Assembly: GCA_009379975.1 (NCBI GenBank)
Contig: WHSS01000006.1
Location: 1-62,990, forward strand
From: Actinophytocola sp.
GTDB lineage: Bacteria > Actinomycetota > Actinomycetes > Mycobacteriales > Pseudonocardiaceae
Length of the DNA stretch: 62,990 nucleotides
Reading direction: 5' to 3'
Positions 16,510 to 25,955 of this stretch are shown piece by piece. The translations under genes were made by a program, and so were the position numbers. Each line of letters opens with the position of its first letter. Within the stretch, counting starts at the first letter, position 1. Below the pieces are notes generated by a model that was given only the letters and a program-made list of their open reading frames with translations, was not told the DNA's origin and made no database searches.

Positions 16510-16861
16510 TTGAGAAGTGCGCCACAGCTGACATACCTGGAGCTCTGGTCCAGCCGCCAACTACTCACCTCGGTTGCCGAAGACTCAGATCTCCACGAGC
16601 GGCGGTGAGCAGACAGCCGTGACCACCCTTCGGGCGGCCCCGCCTGTCTGCTGGCGGCTGGCCCAACCGCGAATGCTCGTGACCGCCATCACTGACCTGG
16701 CCCATTTTTGTGGGATCCCTACAAGCGCCCCCTGAGGTGCGTGAGCGGGATGCCCATTGGAGTACTTCCCGGTAACCGGCATGCTTCAAGGCAGGTACAT
16801 ACGACGCCGAAACCCGCGCCGTCGTTCGTCGCACATCCGCCTGACCCAGGAGGCCCACCCG
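16510..16861. other. 352-bp leader before the acyl-CoA carboxylase gene
   Basis: No gene is supported here. There is a 9-bp inverted repeat AGCAGACAG (16608-16616) and CTGTCTGCT (16644-16652) that could form a hairpin in the leader of the carboxylase transcript. A strong ribosome binding site AGGAGG at 16848-16853 decides the GTG start at 16862. I see no recognisable FasR or FapR operator. Confidence 0.5.
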
Positions 16862-19800
16862 GTGTTTCACCGTGTCGCAATCGTCAACCGAGGCGAGGCC
16901 GCGATGCGGCTGATCCACGCCGTCCGCGAACTCAACGCGGAGACCGGCGCCGGGATCGAGACCGTCGCCCTCTACACCGATGCCGAGCGGACGGCGACGT
17001 TCGTGCGGGAGGCCGATATCGGCTACTGCCTCGGCCCGGCTTCGGCTCGCCCGTACCTGGATCATGCGGTGCTCGAGCGCGCGCTGATCGACACGAAGGC
17101 GGATGCGGCCTGGGTCGGCTGGGGCTTCGTCGCGGAGGACCCGGCCTTCGCGGATCTCTGCGCGAAGCTGGGCGTGACCTTCATCGGGCCGAGCGCCGAC
17201 GCGATGCGCAAGCTCGGTGACAAGATCGGCTCGAAGCAGCTCGCCGAAGAGGTCGGGGTGCCGGTGGCGCCGTGGAGCGGCGGCCCGGTAGCGGACCTCG
17301 ACGCCGCGCTGCGTGCGGCGAAGCAGATCGGCTATCCGCTGATGCTCAAGGCGACCGCGGGCGGTGGCGGCCGCGGCATCCGGGTGATCACCAGCGACGA
17401 GGATCTGGTGGAAGCCTACGAACGCACCAGCCAGGAGGCGGCGCGGGCGTTCGGCAGCGGTGTGGTGTTCCTGGAGCGGCTGGTCACCGGCGCTCGCCAC
17501 GTCGAGGTGCAGGTCGTCGCCGACGGCCAGGGCGCCGCGTGGGCGCTCGGCGTGCGGGACTGCTCGGTGCAGCGACGCAACCAGAAGGTCATCGAGGAGT
17601 CGGCGTGCCCGCTGCTCGACGCCGAGCAGATCCAGACGCTCAAGTCGTCGGCGGAGCGGCTCGCGATCGCCGTCGGCTATCGCGGCGCGGCCACCGTCGA
17701 GTTCCTCTATCACCCAGGCGACCGGCTGTTCGCCTTCCTCGAAGTCAACACCAGGCTGCAGGTCGAGCACCCGATCACCGAAGCCACCACCGGCATGGAC
17801 CTGGTCAAGGCGCAGTTGCACGTCGCAGCCGGGGGCGCGCTGACCGGGGAGCAGCCCGCGGAGATCGGGCACGCGATCGAGGCACGGCTCAACGCGGAAG
17901 ACCCCGACCGCGACTTCGCGCCATCGCCGGGCCGGATCGCGGTACTCGGCCTGCCTGCGGGTCCTGGCGTCCGGGTCGACACCGGGGTCTCGGAGGGCGA
18001 CACCATCCCCGCGGACTTCGACTCCATGATCGCGAAGATCATCGCCTACGGCCGCACGCGGGACGAGGCGCTCGGCAGGCTACGGCGCGCGGTCGCCGAG
18101 ACCACGGTGATCATCGAGGGCGGCGTCACGAACAAGAGCTTCATCCTCGACCTGCTCGCCGCCGAAGAGGTCATCACCGCGCGCGCCGACACCGGCTGGA
18201 TCGACCGGGTCCGCGGCGAAGGCGGTCTGGTTTCGCACAAGCATTCCGGGATCGCGCTCGCCGCCGCGGCGATCGAGGCCTATGAGGACGAGGAGCACGC
18301 CGAACGGCAGCGGCTCTTCGCCACCGCGCACGGCGGCAGGCCGCAGGTGCAGCACGAGATGGGCCGCGCGATCGACCTCAAGCTGCGCGGGATCGGCTAC
18401 CGGGTCACGGTGGCGCAGGTCGGCCCGAACCGCTTCCGCATCGGCATCGGTGGCAACGGCGAGGTGCAGACCGTCGACGCCGAGCTTGATCGCTACGACG
18501 CGGAACGGCGGGGTGCCAGCGGCGCCATGACCGGCAGGCTGGTCGTCAACGGGCAGAGCTTCCGGCTCGTCACCGGCACCCACGGGCCGATGCACCTGGT
18601 CGAGGTCGACGGCGTCACCCACCGGATCAGTCGCGATGAAGGCGGTGTGGTGCGCTCACCGGCCCCCGCCCTTGTCGTCGCGACGCCGGTCGGCGCGGGC
18701 GCGCGGGTCGAAGCCGGTGCGCCGGTGCTCGTGCTGGAGAGCATGAAGATGGAGACGGTGCTGCGCGCGCCGTTCGCCGCGACGCTGAAGGAGTGCCTGG
18801 TCTCGGTCGGCAGCCAGGTCGAGACGGGTGCGCCGCTGCTGCGGCTGGAGCCGGTGGCCGAAGCGGGTGGCGAGGTGGTGCAGGCACCCGCGGTCGACCT
18901 CGCGCTGCCGCTGCCCTCGGACGACGCCGCCGCCGACCGTGCCGCACGGGCGGTGCAGGATCTGCGCAGCCTGCTGCTCGGGTTCGACGTCGACCCCGCC
19001 GACGACGGCCGCACGCTGCGCGACTACGCCGCCGCCAGGGCGGAGCTGGGCGGAGGCAGGCTCGCCGCCGAGGTGGAGCTGCTCGAGGTGTTCGCGGATC
19101 TCTCCGAGCTGAGCCGCAACCGGCCTGCCGGCGAGGAGGCCAAGGCCGACACCAGGGTGCACAGCCCTCGCGAGTACTTCCACACGTACCTGCAAAGCCT
19201 CGATGTCGAGCGCGCCGGGGTCTCGGAGACGTTCAAGTCGAGGCTGGCGAAGGTGCTCGGCCACTACGGCGTGACCGACTTCGAGCGCACCGACGCCCTG
19301 GAGGAGGCGGTCTTCCGGATCTTCCTCGCCCAGCAGCGGGTCGCGGCGGACGTGGTGGTGGTGACGACCTTGCTGCGCGAGTGGCTGGCCGACCCGCCGC
19401 CGGGCGAGGAGTTGCGCGATCGGACCGGGGAGGTGCTCGAGCACCTGGTGACGGCAACCCAGCTGAGGTTCCCGGTCGTCGGCGACCTGGCGCGCGGTGT
19501 GGTGTTCCGGTGGTTCGCGCAGCCGATGCTGCGGCGGCGGCGCGCCGAGGTGTATGCCGGCGTGCGTGGCCACCTGCGCTATCTCGACGAGCGGCCCGAC
19601 GCGCCGGATCGCGCGGAGCGGATCTCCGAGATGGTGGCCAGCCCGGAGCCGCTGGCCCGGCTGCTCGGGCAGCGGATCGGTAAGCCTGGCGCGGACATGG
19701 GGCCGCTGCTCGAGGTGATGACCCGCCGCTACTACCGTTCGCGCGGGCTTGACGAGGTGCGGTGCTTCGACGCCGAGGGTCGGCCGTTCGTGTCGACCGC

Positions 19801-22516
19801 GTTCGATCTCGACGGGCGACGGCTGCGGCTGCTCGCCACCACGGCCGACTTCGCCGAGCTACCGGCGGCGGCAAGGGCCGTCGTCGATGTGGCGCAGGCC
19901 GAAGCGGTAACCGGCGACCTGGTCGTCGACATCTACCTGACCTGGGACGACCAGCCGTCGGGCGCGGACGCCGCCGACGTGATGGCGGCCGAACTGCGCG
20001 GCGTGCTCAGCGCGGTGAGCGAGCTTTCCGGGGTGCGGCGCGTGACCACGACCGTGGCCGGCCGCACCGGGGCAGGCTGGTGGGGCGGCTCGGGCAGCGC
20101 GATGCACCACCACTTCACCTTCCGCCCGTCAGCCCCCGCCGGCTACTCGGCTCGGCCCAGCGAGGGTGGGGCGAAGCCCCGCTCGAGTGGTCGATGGGGC
20201 GACTTGGTGATGGCAGGCGGAACGGGCAGCGCCGAGGAGTCCGGCCGCATCGACACAGGCCTGAACGAAGAGCGGCTGATCCGCGGTATTCACCCGCTCG
20301 TCGCCCAGCGGCTGCAGCTCCAGCGGTTGCGCAACTTCGACCTCACCCGGCTGCCGTCGGCCGATGAGGACGTGTTCCTGTTCCGTTGTGTCGCGCCGCA
20401 GAACCCGTCCGACGAGCGGCTCGTCGCGATGGCGCAGGTGCGGGACCTGACGCCGCTGCGAGACACCGATGGGCGGCTGGTGTCGTTGCCCGCCGCGGAG
20501 GGCGCGCTGGCCGCGTGTCTCGACGCCATCCGGAAGGTGCAGGCGCAGCGACCGGTCAAGGGCAGGCTGGACACCAACCGCGTCCTGATCTACGCCTGGC
20601 CGCCGAGTGAATTGGCCGGTGAGGAGCTGACCGCATTGGCGCAGCGGGTCGTGCCGTCGACGGCGGGCGCCGGCCTCGAGGAGGTGCTGTTCCTCGGCAG
20701 GCAGCGTGACCACAGCACCGGGGAGCTCCATGAAGCCGCGGTCCGGGTGTCGTACGAGTCAGGCACGGGCGTCCGGGTCGAGGTCGCCGAGCCGACCGCG
20801 GAGCCGATCACCCCGCTCGACGACTACGCGCAGAAGGTGCTGCGGGCGCGGCGCAGGGGCACCACGTATCCGTACGAGCTGACCGGGCTGCTCGCCGGTC
20901 CTGACGGCACTTTTGTCGAACACGACCTCGACGACACCGGCGAGCTCGTTCCGGTGCAACGGGAACCGGGCCGGAACAAGGCCGCGATCGTCGCCGGCGT
21001 GGTGACGACCCCGACGGCCCGCCAGCCGGAGGGCGTGACCCGGGTCGCGCTGCTCGGCGACCCGACGAAGGCGCTTGGCGCGCTGTCGGAGCCGGAGTGC
21101 GCGCGGGTGATCGCCGCGCTCGACCTCGCCGAGCGGATGCGGGTGCCGGTGGAGTGGTTCTCGTTGTCAGCCGGCGCCAAGATCTCGATGGACTCCGGCA
21201 CCGAGAACCTGGACTGGGTCGGCAAGGCGCTCAAGCGCATCGTGCACTTCACCCAGGACGGCGGCGAGATCAACGTGATCGTCGCGGGCATCAACGTCGG
21301 CGCGCAGCCGTACTGGAACGCCGAAGCCACGATGCTCATGCACACCAAGGGAATCCTGGTGATGACGCCGGACTCCGCGATGGTGCTCACCGGCAAGCAG
21401 TCGCTCGACTTCTCCGGTGGCGTCTCCGCCGAGGACAACTTCGGCATCGGCGGCTACGACCGCGTGATGGGCCCCAACGGGCAGGCGCAGTACTGGGCGG
21501 CCGACCTCGCCGGTGCGCGCGACGTGCTCATGGCGCATTACGACCACGCCTATATCGTGCCTGGCGAGGACGCACCGCGGCGGGCCGAGACCGAGGACCC
21601 GAGCGACCGGGACATCACGCCGTACCCGCACGCGCTGCCCGAGAGCGACTTCACCCGCGTCGGCGAGATCTTCTCGGCGGCGACCAACCCCGACCGGAAG
21701 AAGCCCTTCGACATCCGGACGCTGTTGCGAGCCGTCGCCGACGCCGACCATCCGATGCTGGAGCGCTGGGCGGGGATGGCCGACGCGGAAACCGCGGTGG
21801 TCACCGACGCGCATCTCGGCGGGTATCCGGTGTGCTTGCTCGGGATCGAGTCGACCTCGGTGCCGCGCCGGGGCTTCCCGCCGAGCGACGGCCCCGACAC
21901 CTACACCTCGGGCACGCTGTTCCCGCGCTCGTCGAAGAAGGTGGCTCGCGCGATCAACGCCGCCAGCGGGAACCGGCCGCTGGTGGTGCTGGCCAACCTG
22001 TCCGGCTTCGACGGCTCCCCGGAGTCGATGCGCAAGCTTCAGCTGGAGTACGGCGCCGAGATCGGCCGCGCGATCGTGAACTTCGACGGCACGATCGTGT
22101 TCTGCGTGATCTCTCGCTATCACGGTGGCGCGTTCGTGGTGTTCTCCAAGGCGCTGAACCCGAACATGACGGTGCTGGCCGTCGAGGGCTCGTACGCCTC
22201 GGTCATCGGCGGCGCACCGGCGGCGGCGGTGGTCTTCCCCGGCGAGGTCAACGCCCGCACGGCGGCCGACCCGCGGGTGCGTGAGCTGGAGGCCAGGGTC
22301 GCGGAGGCGCCCGGTGCGCAGCGGGCGGAGCTGGCGACCGAACTCGCCGAGGTCCGCGACGCGGTGCGGTCGGAGAAGCTGGGCGAGGTCGCCGCGGAGT
22401 TCGACTCGGTGCACAGCGTGCAGCGGGCCGTCGACGTCGGTTCGGTCGACGCCATCATCACGCCGGAACGGCTACGCCCGGAGATCATCGCCGCCGTCGC
22501 TCGTGCGTGGAAGTGA
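16862..22516 (+). CDS. Single-chain multidomain acyl-CoA (acetyl-CoA) carboxylase
   Basis: An 1884-residue enzyme holding all carboxylase activities on one chain, as in eukaryotic ACC. Order: biotin carboxylase with ATP-grasp domain (about 1-470; TAGGGGRGIRV, FLEVNTRLQVEHPITE), biotinyl domain with ESMKMET (biotinylated lysine K629), a long central region (about 690-1120), and a carboxyltransferase (about 1130-1880; SAEDNFGIGGYDRVMGPNG, NLSGFDGSPESM, VEGSYASVIGGAPAAAVVFP). It makes malonyl-CoA (or methylmalonyl-CoA) for fatty acid or polyketide synthesis. A multidomain carboxylase of this kind has been described in Saccharopolyspora erythraea; most actinobacteria also use split AccA/AccB-type subunits. 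GTG 16862 is chosen for AGGAGG 8 nt upstream. Confidence 0.93.
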   Translation: MFHRVAIVNRGEAAMRLIHAVRELNAETGAGIETVALYTDAERTATFVREADIGYCLGPASARPYLDHAVLERALIDTKADAAWVGWGFVAEDPAFADLCAKLGVTFIGPSADAMRKLGDKIGSKQLAEEVGVPVAPWSGGPVADLDAALRAAKQIGYPLMLKATAGGGGRGIRVITSDEDLVEAYERTSQEAARAFGSGVVFLERLVTGARHVEVQVVADGQGAAWALGVRDCSVQRRNQKVIEESACPLLDAEQIQTLKSSAERLAIAVGYRGAATVEFLYHPGDRLFAFLEVNTRLQVEHPITEATTGMDLVKAQLHVAAGGALTGEQPAEIGHAIEARLNAEDPDRDFAPSPGRIAVLGLPAGPGVRVDTGVSEGDTIPADFDSMIAKIIAYGRTRDEALGRLRRAVAETTVIIEGGVTNKSFILDLLAAEEVITARADTGWIDRVRGEGGLVSHKHSGIALAAAAIEAYEDEEHAERQRLFATAHGGRPQVQHEMGRAIDLKLRGIGYRVTVAQVGPNRFRIGIGGNGEVQTVDAELDRYDAERRGASGAMTGRLVVNGQSFRLVTGTHGPMHLVEVDGVTHRISRDEGGVVRSPAPALVVATPVGAGARVEAGAPVLVLESMKMETVLRAPFAATLKECLVSVGSQVETGAPLLRLEPVAEAGGEVVQAPAVDLALPLPSDDAAADRAARAVQDLRSLLLGFDVDPADDGRTLRDYAAARAELGGGRLAAEVELLEVFADLSELSRNRPAGEEAKADTRVHSPREYFHTYLQSLDVERAGVSETFKSRLAKVLGHYGVTDFERTDALEEAVFRIFLAQQRVAADVVVVTTLLREWLADPPPGEELRDRTGEVLEHLVTATQLRFPVVGDLARGVVFRWFAQPMLRRRRAEVYAGVRGHLRYLDERPDAPDRAERISEMVASPEPLARLLGQRIGKPGADMGPLLEVMTRRYYRSRGLDEVRCFDAEGRPFVSTAFDLDGRRLRLLATTADFAELPAAARAVVDVAQAEAVTGDLVVDIYLTWDDQPSGADAADVMAAELRGVLSAVSELSGVRRVTTTVAGRTGAGWWGGSGSAMHHHFTFRPSAPAGYSARPSEGGAKPRSSGRWGDLVMAGGTGSAEESGRIDTGLNEERLIRGIHPLVAQRLQLQRLRNFDLTRLPSADEDVFLFRCVAPQNPSDERLVAMAQVRDLTPLRDTDGRLVSLPAAEGALAACLDAIRKVQAQRPVKGRLDTNRVLIYAWPPSELAGEELTALAQRVVPSTAGAGLEEVLFLGRQRDHSTGELHEAAVRVSYESGTGVRVEVAEPTAEPITPLDDYAQKVLRARRRGTTYPYELTGLLAGPDGTFVEHDLDDTGELVPVQREPGRNKAAIVAGVVTTPTARQPEGVTRVALLGDPTKALGALSEPECARVIAALDLAERMRVPVEWFSLSAGAKISMDSGTENLDWVGKALKRIVHFTQDGGEINVIVAGINVGAQPYWNAEATMLMHTKGILVMTPDSAMVLTGKQSLDFSGGVSAEDNFGIGGYDRVMGPNGQAQYWAADLAGARDVLMAHYDHAYIVPGEDAPRRAETEDPSDRDITPYPHALPESDFTRVGEIFSAATNPDRKKPFDIRTLLRAVADADHPMLERWAGMADAETAVVTDAHLGGYPVCLLGIESTSVPRRGFPPSDGPDTYTSGTLFPRSSKKVARAINAASGNRPLVVLANLSGFDGSPESMRKLQLEYGAEIGRAIVNFDGTIVFCVISRYHGGAFVVFSKALNPNMTVLAVEGSYASVIGGAPAAAVVFPGEVNARTAADPRVRELEARVAEAPGAQRAELATELAEVRDAVRSEKLGEVAAEFDSVHSVQRAVDVGSVDAIITPERLRPEIIAAVARAWK

Positions 22517-22580
22517 GTGCCCTGGCACGGGTAATCACGCACGAGGGCGGTTGGGTCAGCCGCCAGGTATATCCGCGGCC

Positions 22581-23864
22581 TCAGCCGGGCAGTCCGATCG
22601 GGGTGGCGGTGCTGCCGTCGGCGAAGCGGAGTCGCAGCGAACCGACCGCGGCTTCGGCCCGCTCCCTCGCGGCACCGCCGGTGGCGTCGACCGCGAGGAC
22701 ATGCCCGAGGTAGGCGTCGTTGCTGCGCGGGTAGCCCGCAGTGGCGGGCGTCGGAAGGTGCCATCGGACGACGTCGGCATCGGCATCTAGCGCTGCCGCG
22801 CCGTCGACGCCGATCACCGTTCCTGGGCGCGGCGACATCACGAAGAACACCGCGGCACTGGTCGCCGTCGCACGTTCGGAGCCGATCTGGGGCGCCTTGC
22901 CGAGACTGAGGTCGACGAGCAGTTCGAGCGGGTGACTGCCGGTCACCAGCCGTACCAGGTCGAAGATGTACCCGCCCGCCTGCCGCGGGTTGATCTCGAT
23001 GATGCGCGGGCCGTCCGGGGTGAGCCTGAGCTCGGTGTGGCTCAGCCCGTGGGTGTAGCCGATGGCCGCCAGCGCGTCTCGGGTGAACTCCTCGATCGTC
23101 ACCGCCGCCGCGGGCGTCAGCCGTGCGGGGAACATGTGCCCGGACTCGACGAAAGCGGGCGGTCCGGTGATGCTCTTGTCGGTGATCCCGATGACCGTGG
23201 TTTCGCCGCCCCGGGTGACGGCCTCGACGCTGAACTCCGGACCCTCGATGAGCTCCTCGAGCAACAGCAGCCGGCTCAGTGGCTGGCCGCGGGTGTTGCG
23301 CTCGACGCCGGTGATCTCCCAGAACGCGTCCTTCAACCCGGCCTCGTCGTCGACGCGCTGCACCGACGTCCCGGCATTGAGGTCGACCGGCTTCGCGACC
23401 AACGGGTAGCCGATCGTCGCGGCGGCCGCCAGGCTCGACTCCCAGCATGCGGCGACGGCGAAGGCCGGGTTGGCCAGCCCCGCCTCGCTGATCGCCGACC
23501 GGACCAGGTGCTTGCGGGTGGCGCGATGCATGACCTCCGGCGGCGCCCCCGGCAGCCCGAGCCGCGCGGCGATCACCGCCGCGGTTTCCAGGTAGTAGTC
23601 GCAGGTGGTGAGCACACCGTCGATCGGAAGGCGCTCTGCGAGATCCAGCGCGGCCGCCGTGACGGCGTCGAGGTCGTTGGTGTCTACGCGAACGATTTCG
23701 TCGGCGCGGTCGATGACCGGGTGCGGCTCGCCGGAGTGCGCCGCGGGGTAGAGCGCCGGGTCCTGGGTGAACAGCACATAGCGGTGGCCGCGTTCGCGAA
23801 TCAGCGGCGGTAAGCAGAGACCGGTGGAGCGCAGCCAGCCCTCCACCATGAGCAGTGTGGCCAC
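22581..23864 (-). CDS. ATP-grasp domain ligase
   Basis: A 427-residue cytosolic protein with an N-terminal Rossmann-like region (MVEGWLRSTGLCLPPLIRERGHRYVLFTQD), then an ATP-grasp fold (about 110-310; PLVAKPVDLNAGTSVQRV, EFSVEAVTRGG) with Mg/ATP residues in PRIIEINPRQAGGY, and a C-terminal domain of the L-amino-acid ligase type. Relatives join a carboxylate to an amine (dipeptide or amino-acid ligases such as BacD) using ATP. The substrate is unknown. It starts with GTG after GGGGG. It is convergent with the carboxylase gene (64 bp apart) and divergent from a LuxR-type regulator, and has no obvious biosynthetic partner. Confidence 0.85.
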   Translation of the reverse strand: MATLLMVEGWLRSTGLCLPPLIRERGHRYVLFTQDPALYPAAHSGEPHPVIDRADEIVRVDTNDLDAVTAAALDLAERLPIDGVLTTCDYYLETAAVIAARLGLPGAPPEVMHRATRKHLVRSAISEAGLANPAFAVAACWESSLAAAATIGYPLVAKPVDLNAGTSVQRVDDEAGLKDAFWEITGVERNTRGQPLSRLLLLEELIEGPEFSVEAVTRGGETTVIGITDKSITGPPAFVESGHMFPARLTPAAAVTIEEFTRDALAAIGYTHGLSHTELRLTPDGPRIIEINPRQAGGYIFDLVRLVTGSHPLELLVDLSLGKAPQIGSERATATSAAVFFVMSPRPGTVIGVDGAAALDADADVVRWHLPTPATAGYPRSNDAYLGHVLAVDATGGAARERAEAAVGSLRLRFADGSTATPIGLPG

Positions 23865-23942
23865 GTCAGCCCCCGGTGTTATTGGAAATGATCTTCATTG
23901 CCGCGGATGATGCCATATCCGGTGCTGGCCTGCATCGCGGGA

Positions 23943-24010
23943 GCGAGCCAAGGACCCCACCGGTGTCATATACGCCGTCATATACGCACCGGAGGACCCC
24001 TTGGGCTCGC
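23943..24010. repeat. R2-like palindrome with duplicated core (copy 5)
   Basis: Arms GCGAGCCAAGG and CCTTGGGCTCGC flank an inner inverted repeat CACCGGTG/CACCGG and a tandem core TCATATACGC occurring twice. It shares the GAGCC(C)AAGG arms and CATATA core of the R2 family but is more diverged. It is the main feature of the 377-bp divergent space 23865-24241 between the ATP-grasp and LuxR genes, where I see no gene. Confidence 0.6.
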
Positions 24011-24241
24011 ATGCCGAGCGCCGTCCGTTGCGTAGCGCGCTGCCCTTTCGGGAACCGGCGCGACGGGTGCGCTGCCCGAACGGCATAGCCGATAGGTACA
24101 CGATAGGCGGACATTCGTTGACGAAAGCGACGGGACGCCCGTAATTTGATCATGGTTGACCTGCAGTTATCGGCCTGTCGGGGAGCTGGTTTGCCATGAA
24201 GATGCCGCTCGTCGCAATGGTTCCATCGAGATGGCGTAGCG

Positions 24242-25012
24242 ATGTCACGGCCGCGTGACGCACACCGCCGGCCCGCGCCCCAGCCGAGCGTCCTCCGTGC
24301 GACCCGGGTACTCATCGCCGCACGGGGCGTTATCACCCGGCTCGGCCTCGGTACCCTTTTCGACGCGCAGCCGGGCCTCGAAGTCGTCGCGGCGGTGCCC
24401 GGCCTCGATGACACGCTCTCGCCCGCGCTACTAGCGCGGTCGGATGTCGTTTTCGTCGACAGCGCGCTGGACGGCTACCTGCGCGCCCTGCTGCGCCGCG
24501 ACGGCGCACGGCAGACGCCGGCGATCGTGCTGCTGATGGGCGACGCGCGCGCCAATCCCGACGAGGTGCTCGAGTTCGTCCGCGCCGGGGTGCGCGGTGT
24601 GGTGTCGATCCACGATTGCGCCGAAGACCTCACGCAGGCCGTGCGGTCGGCGAGCATGGCGGCCACCTGGATCAGCCCGCTGCTCGGCGCGGTCCCGGGT
24701 GGGCAGGCCGCGCAGCCGGTGCGGTTCCCCGAGCCGAGGGACGGGCGCGAGCTGGGCAATGGCGAATTGGGCAATGGCTCGGTGACTCCGCTGCCGCGCG
24801 TCGGCAAGGTGACGGGGGCGGAGCAGCAGATCTTGACGCTGATCTCGGAGGGCATGACGGACCGCCAGATCGCGAAAAAGCTCGCCCGCAGCGAGCGCAC
24901 GGTGAAATACCACGTCTCCCACCTGCGCACCAAGTTCCGGGCGCACAACCGTTCTCACCTGGTGCGGGTCGCCATCGAGTCCGGTGTGCTCATGATCGCA
25001 CCCGCGCGCTGA
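24242..25012 (+). CDS. LuxR-type regulator with degenerate receiver domain
   Basis: A 256-residue DNA-binding protein of NarL/FixJ design. The N-terminal part (about 20-140) folds like a receiver domain, but the usual acidic pair near the first strand is replaced (VLIAARGVITRLGLG), and the usual phosphate-switch Thr/Lys positions are not conserved (LLMGD), though an Asp remains in VVFVDSAL. The C-terminal helix-turn-helix (about 195-256) is typical: GAEQQILTLISEGMTDRQIAKK and RTVKYHVSHLRTKF. It probably works without phosphorylation. A linker has the tandem duplication ELGNGELGNG. No sensor kinase is adjacent. The TGA stop lies inside R1 copy C. The start has only a weak ribosome binding site. 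Confidence 0.85.
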   Translation: MSRPRDAHRRPAPQPSVLRATRVLIAARGVITRLGLGTLFDAQPGLEVVAAVPGLDDTLSPALLARSDVVFVDSALDGYLRALLRRDGARQTPAIVLLMGDARANPDEVLEFVRAGVRGVVSIHDCAEDLTQAVRSASMAATWISPLLGAVPGGQAAQPVRFPEPRDGRELGNGELGNGSVTPLPRVGKVTGAEQQILTLISEGMTDRQIAKKLARSERTVKYHVSHLRTKFRAHNRSHLVRVAIESGVLMIAPAR

Positions 25013-25088
25013 AAGACGCCTTCAGTCCACTGGGTGGAGTGAAGGGCCCTATCAGTCCGTTGAGCGGACTGAAGGCGTCTTTCAGCGC
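25006..25088. repeat. R1 palindromic repeat, copy C
   Basis: An 83-bp copy with the same 23-bp arms as copy A (25006-25028 and 25066-25088). The left arm contains the TGA of the LuxR gene (25010-25012). The interior differs from copy A by a few substitutions, most of them in the spacer between the inner palindromes. Confidence 0.9.
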
Positions 25089-25089
25089 A

Positions 25090-25141
25090 GGTGGTTACGC
25101 CGGGCGGACGGGACCTTTCACGGGTGGTTACGCCGGGCGGA
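25090..25141. repeat. 19-bp direct repeat beside R1 copy C
   Basis: GGTGGTTACGCCGGGCGGA occurs at 25090-25108 and again at 25123-25141. The second copy encodes the last residues and stop of the IclR gene; the first lies between it and R1 copy C. This looks like a local duplication of the iclR 3' end. Confidence 0.7.
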
Positions 25142-25919
25142 AGTAGCCCATGCGGGTGGACGCGAGCTCGGCGGCCTCGCGCACCAGCGGTTCGAGTTCG
25201 CGCATCGTCGCCTCGTCGAGCCGGTACGTCGGCCCGGAAATACCGATCGCCGCCACCACTTCGCCCTCGGGATCCCGCACCGGGGAGGCCGCCGCGGTGA
25301 GGCCGTCCTCGAATTCATCGATGGTGCTGGCGAAGCTCGCGGCCCGCACCCGTGCCAGCTCGGCACGCAGTTCCTTCGGGCGGACGATGGTGCGGTCGGT
25401 GTACCGCTCGTGCGGGCCCTTGACCAGCGCGGCTTGCTGATCTTCGGGGAGGTAGGCCAGGAACACCTTGCCCGGCGAGGTGCAGTGCATCGGCGTGTGC
25501 CTGCCGAGCCAGCCGCGGCTCGCCACGGTCGAGGTCGAAACGATCTGGTCGATCGTTACGCACTCGAACCCTTCCAGCACTGTCAGCGTGACCGTTTCCT
25601 CGGTATGGCGCGCGAGCCACTCGCAGCCGACACGGGCATGCCGGCTGATGTCCGAATCCGCGGTGACGGCGCGCGCGAGGTGCGCGATCCCGATACCGAG
25701 CCGGTACTTGCCGCTGTCGGCGTGCTGTTCCACGAGGCCGCGCTGCTCCAGCGTGCTGAGCAGCCGGAACGCGGTGGACTTGTGGACGCCGAGCTCGTTG
25801 CCGATGTCGGTGACGCCGGACCATTCGTTGCGCGCGAGGAACTCCAGGATGCTGATCGCCCGCTCGACGGACTGCACCCCTGCGAACTTCCGCTCCTCGC
25901 CAGTGCCGTTCACAGGCAC
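25128..25919 (-). CDS. IclR-family regulator of the methyl-catabolism operon
   Basis: A 263-residue regulator: winged helix-turn-helix at about 12-72 (VTDIGNELGVHKSTAFRLLSTL) and an IclR effector domain at about 85-258 (GRHTPMHCTSPGKVFLAYLP; VAAIGISGPTYRL). It is the last gene of the minus-strand run that starts at 34186, 36 bp after etfA, so it is likely co-transcribed and autoregulated. The likely operator is the palindromic region at 34267-34303. The effector may be a methylated osmolyte or its breakdown product, by context. Two GTG codons 6 nt apart are possible starts. Confidence 0.9.
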   Translation of the reverse strand: MPVNGTGEERKFAGVQSVERAISILEFLARNEWSGVTDIGNELGVHKSTAFRLLSTLEQRGLVEQHADSGKYRLGIGIAHLARAVTADSDISRHARVGCEWLARHTEETVTLTVLEGFECVTIDQIVSTSTVASRGWLGRHTPMHCTSPGKVFLAYLPEDQQAALVKGPHERYTDRTIVRPKELRAELARVRAASFASTIDEFEDGLTAAASPVRDPEGEVVAAIGISGPTYRLDEATMRELEPLVREAAELASTRMGYFRPA

Positions 25920-25955
25920 TGAGTGTAGGTCAAGCCACCCCAGCGCTATCGCCGG

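Noticed and set aside
3589-22578. Identical 14-mer AGGTATATCCGCGG at 3589 and 22565
   Set aside because: A single 14-bp match is expected by chance in 63 kb of GC-rich DNA and the flanks do not match.
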